Shown piece by piece: positions 1 through 6,570 of a stretch of DNA of 41,500 nucleotides. Positions within the stretch are counted from its first letter, which is position 1; the number at the start of each line of letters is the position of its first letter. The notes under the pieces were generated by a model. That model saw only the letters and a program-made list of their open reading frames with translations. It had not been told where the DNA came from and ran no database searches. Source of the DNA: an uncultured Prevotellaceae bacterium (GTDB lineage: Bacteria; Bacteroidota; Bacteroidia; Bacteroidales; Bacteroidaceae). Made by a program: the position numbers and the translations under genes. The stretch is from positions 1-41,500 of the forward strand of contig CADBLU010000180.1 in NCBI GenBank assembly GCA_902795605.1, in the 5' to 3' direction.

Positions 1-120
1 CGTATAGCCCGCTATACTCCCTTTGCGACTTACACTCTGCTCTCGACTAAAAATCAAAAATCGTCTCGACATAATTAATAGAACCTAACTTTAAAAATCC
101 CACAAAAGCGATAACCGAAT

Positions 121-191
121 ATACCTATTGTTTGGTATGATGATTACCGCTGTTGTGGGATTTCGCATGAGCGTTTTCCGCCGTATCTTTG
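121..191 (+). promoter_or_regulatory. Promoter P1 of the sulfur-carrier/encapsulin operon with upstream operator
   Basis: An imperfect inverted repeat ATACCTATTGTTTGGTAT lies at 121-138. A GATTTC element follows at 159-164 in the position of the minus-33 box, and then a perfect Bacteroidetes minus-7 box TATCTTTG at 184-191. GATTTC and the minus-7 are 19 nt apart. The first gene starts at 216, so the leader is only about 20 nt. The same layout recurs at 1719-1789 and, on the minus strand, at 8616-8547. The operator is a 7-2-7 arrangement of TACC-containing half-sites, which is the layout used by NarL/FixJ-type (LuxR-HTH) regulators. An activator role is inferred from its location upstream of the minus-33 region. 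Confidence 0.7.
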
Positions 192-215
192 CACCAGTTT
201 TTAAATGTGAAGAAT

Positions 216-458
216 ATGGCAAAGATTTATGTAAACGCGGATGCGAAAGAAGTGGACCTGCCGCTCAATGTGGCTCAACTGGTCAGTCTGCTGGAAATAG
301 AAAGTCCGGAGATGGTGTCGGTTCAGGTGAACGAGGAGTTCGCTGAGCGCGAAGACTGGGAGAAGATACAGATTCAGGAAAACGACAGAGTGGACTTCCT
401 CTATTTCATGGGAGGAGGAAGCCTGGCGAAGTCGAGTGAAAAGGATAAGGAGGAATAA
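216..458 (+). CDS. ThiS/MoaD-like sulfur carrier protein with a C-terminal tail after Gly-Gly
   Basis: An 80-residue ubiquitin-fold sulfur carrier (ThiS/MoaD/CysO/HcyS type). A start at 216 gives the MAKIYVNAD beginning; an upstream TTG at 189 overlaps the minus-7 box and is unlikely. The family ends in a Gly-Gly whose carboxylate is adenylated and turned into a thiocarboxylate. Here GGG occupies residues 66-68 and is followed by a 12-residue charged tail (SLAKSSEKDKEE), so the gene product cannot be charged with sulfur until the tail is removed. The JAMM protease two genes downstream is the obvious candidate, as in the HcyS/HcyD pair of Wolinella. The next gene, 4 nt downstream of this stop codon, encodes the matching E1-like enzyme. 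Assignment to ThiS proper (thiamine) is less likely because no thi genes are nearby. Carrier function is secure at fold level; the precise acceptor is inferred. Confidence 0.85.
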   Translation: MAKIYVNADAKEVDLPLNVAQLVSLLEIESPEMVSVQVNEEFAEREDWEKIQIQENDRVDFLYFMGGGSLAKSSEKDKEE

Positions 459-462
459 AGCG

Positions 463-1269
463 ATGATTGACTTCACAGAGGAGCAGATTCAACGCTATTC
501 GCGCCATATCCTGTTGAAAGACGTAGGTGTAGAAGGTCAGGAGAAAATGATGGAGGCAAGTGTACTGGTGGTAGGAGCCGGCGGACTGGGAGCCCCCGTC
601 AGTCTCTATCTGGCTGCGGCAGGCATCGGGCGGATTGGCATCATTGATGCAGATGTGGTCGACCTTTCCAACCTCCAGCGCCAGGTGATCCATTTCACCA
701 AAGACGTGGGCAAGCCCAAGGTGGAGAGCGCAAAAGAGAAGATGCTCGCACTCAACCCTGACGTGAAAGTGGACACCCACTATGCATTCCTCGACTCGTC
801 GAACGCACTCGACATCATCAGCGAATACGACTTCATCGTCGACGGCACCGACAATTTCCCCGTCAAGTTTCTCATCAACGACGCATGCGTGATGGCCGGG
901 AAGCCGTTCTCGCACGGGGGCATCCTGCGCTTCAACGGACAGACGTTCACCCATCTGCCAGGCACCGCCTGCTACCGGTGCATGTTCAAGGAACCGCCGC
1001 CCACAGGCGCTGTGCCTACATGCAGCCAGGCGGGAGTTCTGGGCGCCATCGCCGGAATGCTCGGTACGATACAGGCGGCCGAGACACTGAAATACTTCAC
1101 TGGCGTAGGCGAACTGCTCACCGACCGTCTGCTCACTTTTGATGCCAAGACCATGCGGTTCCGCACCGTACCCGTGCGCCACCGCGAATCATGCGCCGTC
1201 TGCGGCTCACACCCTACCATCGACCGGCTGATTGACTATGAACTACCTGCCTGCGACTTAAAACACTGA
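463..1269 (+). CDS. ThiF/MoeB/HcyF-like E1 adenylyltransferase
   Basis: A 268-residue E1-like enzyme that would adenylate the C-terminal glycine of the sulfur carrier and help convert it to a thiocarboxylate. It shows the Rossmann ATP-binding motif GAGGLG (about residues 38-43), two zinc-binding CxxC pairs (C170/C173 in CYRC and C244/C247 in CAVC), and a conserved Cys at 187 in the VPTCSQAG segment, the place of the ThiF sulfur-transfer cysteine. The length matches MoeB/ThiF without a rhodanese domain, so sulfur must come from elsewhere, plausibly TusA/DsrE and the cysteine desulfurase of the same operon. ATG at 463 is preceded by AGGAGGAATAA; an in-frame upstream start at 436 would overlap the carrier gene. 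The next gene begins 6 nt after its stop. Confidence 0.92.
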   Translation: MIDFTEEQIQRYSRHILLKDVGVEGQEKMMEASVLVVGAGGLGAPVSLYLAAAGIGRIGIIDADVVDLSNLQRQVIHFTKDVGKPKVESAKEKMLALNPDVKVDTHYAFLDSSNALDIISEYDFIVDGTDNFPVKFLINDACVMAGKPFSHGGILRFNGQTFTHLPGTACYRCMFKEPPPTGAVPTCSQAGVLGAIAGMLGTIQAAETLKYFTGVGELLTDRLLTFDAKTMRFRTVPVRHRESCAVCGSHPTIDRLIDYELPACDLKH

Positions 1270-1275
1270 GCACCG

Positions 1276-1665
1276 ATGAGAATAGAAAGCCACGTGATAG
1301 ACCAACTGATTGCCCAGGCCCGACGCGATGCTCCCCTTGAGTCGTGCGGCTATCTGCTCGGCAACGGCGACACCGTCAGCGAGAATTACCCGATGGAGAA
1401 CATCGACCACTCGCCCGAACATTTCGCCTTCAACCCCAGAGAGCAATTTGCCGCCTTGAGATACGCACGACAGCACGGGCTGACCATCCTCGCCAATTGG
1501 CACTCACACCCTGCCTCGCCCTCACGGCCGTCGCAAGAAGACCTACGGTTGGCCAACGACCCCAACATCCGCTATGCCATCCTCTCACTGCTCGACGATA
1601 CCCCGCGTCTCAACTCTTTCAAAATCGAAGGAGGTAAGGTGATTGACAAAGAGATACACCTGTAA
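1276..1665 (+). CDS. JAMM/MPN+ metalloprotease of the sulfur-carrier system (Mec/HcyD-like)
   Basis: A 129-residue zinc metalloprotease of the JAMM family. The full metal and catalytic signature is visible: Glu22 in LESCGYLLG, then His76-Ser-His78-Pro with Ser86 and Asp89 (HxHx7Sx2D). Small stand-alone JAMM proteins next to sulfur carriers either trim residues after the carrier's Gly-Gly (HcyD) or release cysteine from a carrier-cysteine adduct (Mec acting on CysO). Both reactions are possible here because the carrier has a 12-residue tail and a cysteine synthase gene follows. It is the last gene before the internal promoter at 1719-1789, so the carrier, E1 and protease form a tight first transcription unit, probably with read-through. 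Confidence 0.9.
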   Translation: MRIESHVIDQLIAQARRDAPLESCGYLLGNGDTVSENYPMENIDHSPEHFAFNPREQFAALRYARQHGLTILANWHSHPASPSRPSQEDLRLANDPNIRYAILSLLDDTPRLNSFKIEGGKVIDKEIHL

Positions 1666-1718
1666 AAAAAGTGACAGAAAGAGAATAAAAAGGGTTGGAA
1701 ATGGCCAAGAAAGACAAT

Positions 1719-1789
1719 ATACCAAATGTTTGGTAGTCAGAATGCCACGATAGGGCGATTTCACAGGAAGCGAAATCGCCCTAACTTTG
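1719..1789 (+). promoter_or_regulatory. Promoter P2 (cysteine synthase-encapsulin unit) with the same operator
   Basis: ATACCAAATGTTTGGTAG at 1719-1736 contains a perfect inverted repeat (ACCAAA-TG-TTTGGT) and matches the P1 operator at 15 of 18 positions. GATTTC sits at 1757-1762 and a perfect minus-7 box TAACTTTG at 1782-1789. The distance from GGTA to the minus-7 box is 50 nt, identical to P1. The ATG of the cysteine synthase is at 1820. P2 means that the synthase-to-MetY part can be transcribed independently of the carrier part but under the same control. Confidence 0.7.
1753..1781. other. 10-bp perfect inverted repeat inside promoter P2
   Basis: GGGCGATTTC at 1753-1762 and GAAATCGCCC at 1772-1781 are perfect complements separated by 9 nt. 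The repeat fills the space between the minus-33 region and the minus-7 box and is absent from P1. It could be a second operator overlapping the polymerase site, or a terminator stem for the upstream JAMM gene, but no T-run follows. Confidence 0.55.
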
Positions 1790-1819
1790 CATCCGAAATC
1801 ATACTTCAATACAATTGTT

Positions 1820-2755
1820 ATGGCAAAGATTGCGCATAGTTTGATAGACCTGATCGGACATACCCCGCTTGTGGAACTGACAGGAACCCGGCGTGAGCTG
1901 AGACTCAACGCACGGATTATCGCCAAATTGGAATACTTCAACCCGCTCAGAAGCGTAAAAGACCGTACGGCTCTCGCACTCATCGAGCGGGCAGAAAGAA
2001 AGGGACTTATCGGCCCAGGCACCACGCTCATAGAGCCCACGTCGGGCAACACCGGCATCGGACTGGCATTCATCGCAGCCATCAAGGGCTACCGACTCAT
2101 CCTCACCATGCCCGACGCGATGTCGGTGGAACGGAGGACGATGCTCAAAGCGCTGGGTGTGGAACTGGTGCTCACACCTGCCCACGAGGGAATGGCAGGA
2201 GCCATCCGCCGTGCCCGCCAACTGGCCGAAACCATCGGCGATGCCTATATCCCTCAGCAGTTTGAGAACCCGGCCAATCCCGACATCCACCGACGGACAA
2301 CGGCCGAAGAAATCATCAGCGACACCGACGGAGAACTTGACATCTTCGTCGCAGGCATCGGCACGGGAGGCACCATCACTGGTGTAGGACAAGTGCTCAA
2401 AAGACTCAACAGACAAGTGAAGGTGGTGGGCGTGGAGCCCTACACCTCGTCAGTGCTGAGCGGGGGAAAACCGGGACCTCACAAACTGCAAGGCATAGGA
2501 GCGGGATTCCAACCTCTCACCCTCAACGTGAACGTCTACGACGAAATACTGAGAGTCAAAGACGAAGAGGCTTTTGCCGTAGGACGACTGCTGGCCAAGA
2601 GCGACGGGGTGCTGGCGGGCATCAGCAGCGGTGCCGCAACAGCCGCCGCCATCAAACTGGCCCGCCGCCCGGAAAACGAGGGTAAAACCATCGTGGTGCT
2701 CCTGCCCGACACAGGAGAACGATACTTGAGTACGCAAATCTATCAATTCAAATAG
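1820..2755 (+). CDS. PLP-dependent cysteine synthase (CysK/CysM family)
   Basis: A 311-residue fold-type II PLP enzyme that makes cysteine from an activated serine and a sulfur donor. The PLP lysine is Lys47 in NPLRSVKDR; the substrate loop TSGNTGI and the phosphate-binding GTGGT loop are both present. Length and motifs fit CysK/CysM rather than cystathionine beta-synthase, since there is no CBS domain. Its place directly after carrier, E1 and JAMM genes parallels CysO-CysM-Mec of mycobacteria, where the CysM uses a protein thiocarboxylate instead of free sulfide. Whether this one prefers O-acetylserine or O-phosphoserine, and sulfide or carrier thiocarboxylate, cannot be read from the sequence. 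ATG 1820 follows the P2 minus-7 box by 30 nt; an upstream TTG at 1787 lies inside that box and is rejected. Confidence 0.92.
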   Translation: MAKIAHSLIDLIGHTPLVELTGTRRELRLNARIIAKLEYFNPLRSVKDRTALALIERAERKGLIGPGTTLIEPTSGNTGIGLAFIAAIKGYRLILTMPDAMSVERRTMLKALGVELVLTPAHEGMAGAIRRARQLAETIGDAYIPQQFENPANPDIHRRTTAEEIISDTDGELDIFVAGIGTGGTITGVGQVLKRLNRQVKVVGVEPYTSSVLSGGKPGPHKLQGIGAGFQPLTLNVNVYDEILRVKDEEAFAVGRLLAKSDGVLAGISSGAATAAAIKLARRPENEGKTIVVLLPDTGERYLSTQIYQFK

Positions 2756-2757
2756 CT

Positions 2758-3237
2758 ATGGGCAACCAGAAAAAACTCAGCATCATCGCCTTCTCCGGCG
2801 ACTTCGACAAACTCACGGCCGTCTTCACCCTCGCCACGGGAGCCTCTGCCGTGGGGTATGAAACCAACATCTTCTTCACTTTCTGGGGACTCGATGCCAT
2901 CAAGCGCAAACAAGGAAGGGCTTTCATCGGATCCAACTGGCTGACACGCCTCTTCGGATTCATGATGGGCGGACTGCACGTCACACCGACCAGCCGCTTC
3001 AATTTCTTCGGGGCAGGACCACGCATCTTCCGCCGGCTGATGAAGAAAAACAACGTGGCGACACTCGAGGAACTGGTGGAAGCAGCAAAAGTGCTGGGCG
3101 TCAACCTCTATGCCTGTGAGATGGCGATGCATGTCCTCGGACTGACGAAAGACGACTTCATCCCCGAGGTGAAAGACGTGTTGGGCGTGGCATCATTCCT
3201 CCAACTCTCTGACGGCGGACAGACACTGTTTATCTAA
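2758..3237 (+). CDS. DsrE/DsrF-like sulfur relay protein
   Basis: A 159-residue DsrE2-type protein. It begins with a beta strand rich in hydrophobic residues (LSIIAFSGDFDKLTAVF) and carries a single conserved cysteine, Cys120, in GVNLYACEMAMHVLG, the position that holds a persulfide in DsrE-like sulfurtransferases. A Gly/Phe-rich central stretch (about residues 60-75) resembles the membrane-associating or dimer helix seen in the DsrE2 subgroup. It starts 2 nt after the cysteine synthase stop and is followed by tusA, the usual partner of DsrE-like proteins in sulfur trafficking. It probably passes sulfane sulfur between the desulfurase/TusA and the carrier; direction is inferred. Confidence 0.85.
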   Translation: MGNQKKLSIIAFSGDFDKLTAVFTLATGASAVGYETNIFFTFWGLDAIKRKQGRAFIGSNWLTRLFGFMMGGLHVTPTSRFNFFGAGPRIFRRLMKKNNVATLEELVEAAKVLGVNLYACEMAMHVLGLTKDDFIPEVKDVLGVASFLQLSDGGQTLFI

Positions 3238-3265
3238 AAGCTCCCATTAAGTCCATCCCCCATTA

Positions 3266-3346
3266 GCCCCATTCACCCCATTAGACCCATTAGCCCCATT
3301 CACACCATTAGACCCATTAGCCCCATTCACACCATTAGACCCATCA
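3266..3346 (+). repeat. Three tandem 27-bp units between dsrE-like and tusA genes
   Basis: Three consecutive 27-bp units occupy 3266-3292, 3293-3319 and 3320-3346. Units 1 and 2 differ at a single position; unit 3 is slightly degenerate at its end. The unit is itself built of shorter CCATTAG/CCATTCA blocks, and similar blocks extend back to about 3242. The transcribed strand is almost free of G. No promoter box is visible. The repeat lies inside the operon, so it will be transcribed as an unstructured C/A-rich spacer. Confidence 0.85.
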
Positions 3347-3368
3347 CCCCCCAAAAAACCTCAAAAAA

Positions 3369-3593
3369 ATGGCCACAAAACTATTAGATATCACCCGGGA
3401 ACACTGCCCGATGACTTTCGTGAAAACAAAGATCGAATTGGCAAAACTGCAGCCGGGCGACGTGCTCGAGGTGCTGCTCTCAGAGGGAGAGCCCCTCGAC
3501 AATGTGCCCCGCAATGCTCGCGAACAGGGATTCAACGTGCTCGCCGTCGAGCACATCGAAGGAACGACTCATAAAGTAATCATCAAAAAATAA
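3369..3593 (+). CDS. tusA: TusA-family sulfur carrier
   Basis: A 74-residue TusA/SirA-like protein. The active-site Cys13 lies in the HCPMTFVKTK motif (the family CPxP/T signature at the start of the first helix), and the C-terminal half has the usual EGEPLDNVP segment. TusA accepts a persulfide from a cysteine desulfurase and hands it to downstream sulfurtransferases such as DsrE-like proteins. It sits between the DsrE-like gene and the encapsulin gene, whose cognate desulfurase follows. ATG 3369 fits; the stop is 8 nt upstream of the encapsulin start. Confidence 0.93.
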   Translation: MATKLLDITREHCPMTFVKTKIELAKLQPGDVLEVLLSEGEPLDNVPRNAREQGFNVLAVEHIEGTTHKVIIKK

Positions 3594-3601
3594 ACCGTAT
3601 T

Positions 3602-5041
3602 ATGGAAGATTCTAACTTGCAGCGCAGTGTGACCACTGCCACAGCCAGAAGACTGGCCACCACCACAAAGACAGCCCCGCAAATGGGGAGTATCACCCCC
3701 CGACTGCTCCTTAAACTGCTACCATGGGTGCAGGTCTCAGGAGGAACGTTCAGGGTCAACCGCACAAAAGTGGAACTGAAAAAGAGCGAAAGGCTGCCTA
3801 TCCAATACCTCAACGGTGTGCCCTCGTTCTCAGCCAAGAGCCTCAAGGCCATCCCGCTGTTCTCCGGATTCGACGATGAGATCGTCAACCGTCTGGCAAG
3901 GAGTTTCGAGACACAGGAAGTAGCCTACGGACAACTCTTCGTGGAAGAGGGCAAAGACAAGCAGCGCTTCTTTATCGTGGCCGCCGGTCAGGCCGAGGTC
4001 ATCAGCAAAGGTCCCCATGGCGAGGAACTGAGGATTGCCCTTCTGGGTGAAGGCGAGTATTTCGGCGAGACCGACCTGCTCGACGACGCAGAGTCGACCG
4101 TATCGGTAAGGGCACTCACACCCACCATCTTCCTCGGACTGAAACTCAAGGAACTGGACAAATTCATCCGCGAGGTGCCCGACTTCCGTGAGACATTCAA
4201 CAAAGCCGTAGACAAACAGTTGCGACTGAAAGCCACCGTCAACGACCACGGGGAGAAGCACATTGACCTTGTATCAGGACACGAAGAGGACAATATCATC
4301 CCCGAAACGTATATCGACTACGAGGAAAACCCCACGGAATACCCCCTCAACACACTCCAGACGGTGGTTCGCGTGCACACCCGCGTGTCGGACCTCTACA
4401 ACAATCCCTACAACCAACTCGAGGAGCAGTTGCGCCTCTCTATCGAGAGCATCAAGGAACGTCAGGAATGGGAATTGGTCAACAACAGGAAATTCGGACT
4501 GCTGGCAGCCGTTAATCCCGCCTACCGCATCACCACACGATATGGAGCCCCTACCCCCGACGACCTCGACGAACTGCTCTCGCTGGTGTGGAAAGAGCCA
4601 GCCTTCTTCATCGCGCACCCGAGGGCCATCGCTGCCTTTGAGCGTGAGTGCACCTGGAGAGGCGTGCCACCTGCCACCACTGATCTCTTCGGCACCAAAG
4701 TCATCCTGTGGCGCGGCGTCCCTCTGATACCATCAGACAAGGTGGAGGTGGAAGGACAATACCTGACCGGACGCGGCGTGGGAACGACGAAAATCATCCT
4801 GGTGCGCGTGGGCGAACATAACCAAGGCGTCGTAGGACTCCACCAAAGCGGCATACCTGGAGAAATCGCGCCATCCCTGTCGGCACGCCTCATGGGGCTC
4901 GACAAATTCGGCGTCGCCTCCTACCTGCTCACAAAATATTTCTCACTGGCCACCCTGACCGACGATGCCATCGCAGTATTGGAAAATGTGGAGGTGGGTT
5001 ACTATCACGACTATCAGCATAGGAACAAAGTAGAGAAATGA
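3602..5041 (+). CDS. Family 2 encapsulin shell protein with an inserted cNMP-binding-like domain (2B type)
   Basis: A 479-residue HK97-fold shell protein predicted to self-assemble into a nanocompartment. Layout: N-arm with Ser/Thr/Ala-rich first 30 residues; a short shell segment to about residue 75; a cyclic-nucleotide-binding-like domain at about 84-205 (LFSGFDDEIVNRLA, then GEYFGETDLL at 151-160); and the main shell domain from about 210 to 479, including TLQTVVRVHTRVSDLYNNPYNQLEEQLRLSIESI. Family 2 encapsulins (SrpI-like) commonly encapsulate cysteine desulfurases, and versions with the inserted domain are classed as 2B. In the phosphate-binding cassette the FGE motif is kept, but the CRP-type Arg-Ser/Thr-Ala is replaced by Ser165-Thr-Val, so canonical cAMP/cGMP binding is doubtful. 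The stop overlaps the desulfurase start (ATGA), which indicates coupled translation of shell and cargo. Confidence 0.9.
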   Translation: MEDSNLQRSVTTATARRLATTTKTAPQMGSITPRLLLKLLPWVQVSGGTFRVNRTKVELKKSERLPIQYLNGVPSFSAKSLKAIPLFSGFDDEIVNRLARSFETQEVAYGQLFVEEGKDKQRFFIVAAGQAEVISKGPHGEELRIALLGEGEYFGETDLLDDAESTVSVRALTPTIFLGLKLKELDKFIREVPDFRETFNKAVDKQLRLKATVNDHGEKHIDLVSGHEEDNIIPETYIDYEENPTEYPLNTLQTVVRVHTRVSDLYNNPYNQLEEQLRLSIESIKERQEWELVNNRKFGLLAAVNPAYRITTRYGAPTPDDLDELLSLVWKEPAFFIAHPRAIAAFERECTWRGVPPATTDLFGTKVILWRGVPLIPSDKVEVEGQYLTGRGVGTTKIILVRVGEHNQGVVGLHQSGIPGEIAPSLSARLMGLDKFGVASYLLTKYFSLATLTDDAIAVLENVEVGYYHDYQHRNKVEK

Positions 5042-6570
5042 TGCTCAACCTGTCAGAAATCAACACGTTTACCACTTACGACGGAGGAGTGCTGCAAACA
5101 CTTCGCGACATCGCACAGCGCTATTGCCCCGAAGAGGCAAGGGCTGCACGCAGTGAGGTCGTGCCCGACGAGAAACTCAACCTTGAGGCTCTGGCGGCCG
5201 ACCTACAGCAGTACCTCAACGGAGGACAGCCACCTCTGCCCTCGCCTGGCGCACCGCAAAGTACCGGCAGTCGGAAACTCCCCGACGACAACGGCTTCGG
5301 CATCGGCATCCCAGAGACGCAGAAACTCCGCGAACTTCATTACGAAGAGGCCGACACGCTCAATACCGAAGACATCAAGAAGGACTTCCCCGTGCTGAGC
5401 CAGAAAGTGAACGGCCACGACCTCGTGTGGCTCGACAACGGCGCCACGACACAGAAGCCGCTGGCTGTCATCGAGAAAATCAGCGATTACTACAAGAACT
5501 ACAACAGTAATATCCACAGGGGAGCACACACCTTGGCCGCACGTGCCACCGATGCCTATGAGGCAGCACGAGAGAAGGTGCAGAGGTTCATCAATGCAGC
5601 CTCGAGCGAAGAGATTATTTTCGTCAGGGGTACCACCGAAGGCATCAACCTGGTAGCACAGACCTATGGCAGACAATACCTGACGCCGGGCAACGAGGTG
5701 ATTGTCTCAGAACTCGACCATCACGCCAACATCGTGCCATGGCAACAAGTGTGCCGCGAGAAAGGATGCACACTGAAAGCCATTCCCACTGACGCCAACG
5801 GCGACCTCATCCTCTCCGAACTGGAACGGCTCATCTCTCCCCGCACACGATTTGTCAGTGTGGGACATGTGAACAACACCTTTGGCACCATCAACGACGT
5901 GCGACGCATCATCGACATCGCGCACAGCCATCATATCCCTGTCCTCATCGACGGTGCACAGTCTATCGCCCACACCCCTGTCGACGTACAGCAGATGGGC
6001 GCTGACTTCTTCGTCTTCAGTGGCCATAAAATCTACGGCCCCAACGGCATCGGCGTGGTCTACGCACGAAAGGCTATCCTCGACAAACTGCAACCATGGC
6101 AAGGAGGTGGAAACATGATCAAGGATGTGACTATCGAACGGACGGAATACAACACCCCACCGGCACGATTCGAAGCCGGCACACCCAACGTGGCTGATGC
6201 TATCGGACTGGGGGCTGCCCTCGACTACGTCAGGCATATCGGCATCCGAAACATTGAGCACCATGAGCACCAACTCACCGAATATGCACGTGAACAACTG
6301 GGTCAGGTCAGAGGACTCACACTCATCGGCAATCCCAAGCACCGCGTGTCGGTCGTCTCATTTGTTCTCGACGGCATCCCTGTCGCTGAAACGGGCGTCC
6401 TGCTCGACAAAGAAGGCATCGCTGTGCGTGCCGGGCATCACTGTGCGCAGCCTGCCCTGCGAGCGCTCGGCTATGAGATGAGCGTCCGCCCCACCTTCGC
6501 CCTCTACAACACTCGAGAGGATGTAGACAAACTGGTCATTGCAGTGAAAAAAATCGTGGCAAGCAGATGA
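5038..6570 (+). CDS. SufS-like cysteine desulfurase with N-terminal encapsulin-cargo extension
   Basis: A 510-residue protein, about 100 residues longer than a normal SufS/CsdA. Residues 1-60 are a helical-looking extension and 61-80 a Pro/Gly/Ser-rich linker, followed by a short segment (GFGIGIPETQKLRELHYEEAD) before the catalytic domain starts near residue 110. The PLP lysine is Lys331 in FSGHKIYGP and the persulfide cysteine is Cys469 in RAGHHCAQP, the group II desulfurase signature. It converts cysteine to alanine and an enzyme persulfide. Long, poorly ordered N-termini are the known encapsulation signal of desulfurases packaged by family 2 encapsulins, and the shell gene directly overlaps this one. 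ATG codons at 5038 and 5041 are both possible starts. The 3' end overlaps the next start codon. Confidence 0.93.
   Translation: MMLNLSEINTFTTYDGGVLQTLRDIAQRYCPEEARAARSEVVPDEKLNLEALAADLQQYLNGGQPPLPSPGAPQSTGSRKLPDDNGFGIGIPETQKLRELHYEEADTLNTEDIKKDFPVLSQKVNGHDLVWLDNGATTQKPLAVIEKISDYYKNYNSNIHRGAHTLAARATDAYEAAREKVQRFINAASSEEIIFVRGTTEGINLVAQTYGRQYLTPGNEVIVSELDHHANIVPWQQVCREKGCTLKAIPTDANGDLILSELERLISPRTRFVSVGHVNNTFGTINDVRRIIDIAHSHHIPVLIDGAQSIAHTPVDVQQMGADFFVFSGHKIYGPNGIGVVYARKAILDKLQPWQGGGNMIKDVTIERTEYNTPPARFEAGTPNVADAIGLGAALDYVRHIGIRNIEHHEHQLTEYAREQLGQVRGLTLIGNPKHRVSVVSFVLDGIPVAETGVLLDKEGIAVRAGHHCAQPALRALGYEMSVRPTFALYNTREDVDKLVIAVKKIVASR

Noticed and set aside
1-20. Hairpin GTATAGC-CC-GCTATAC at the left edge
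   Set aside because: It resembles the GGAG/TATACTCC repeat family but the element is cut by the window edge, so it was not listed as a feature.
406-1182. 258-residue minus-strand frame opposite the E1-like gene
   Set aside because: The plus strand has the complete ThiF-type motif set in a tight operon; this frame is a shadow.
216-1269. Reading the carrier and E1 as thiamine (ThiS-ThiF) or molybdopterin (MoaD-MoeB) genes
   Set aside because: No thi or moa genes are present, the carrier has a tail after Gly-Gly, and JAMM, cysteine synthase and MetY-like genes follow, which fits carrier-dependent cysteine or homocysteine formation better.
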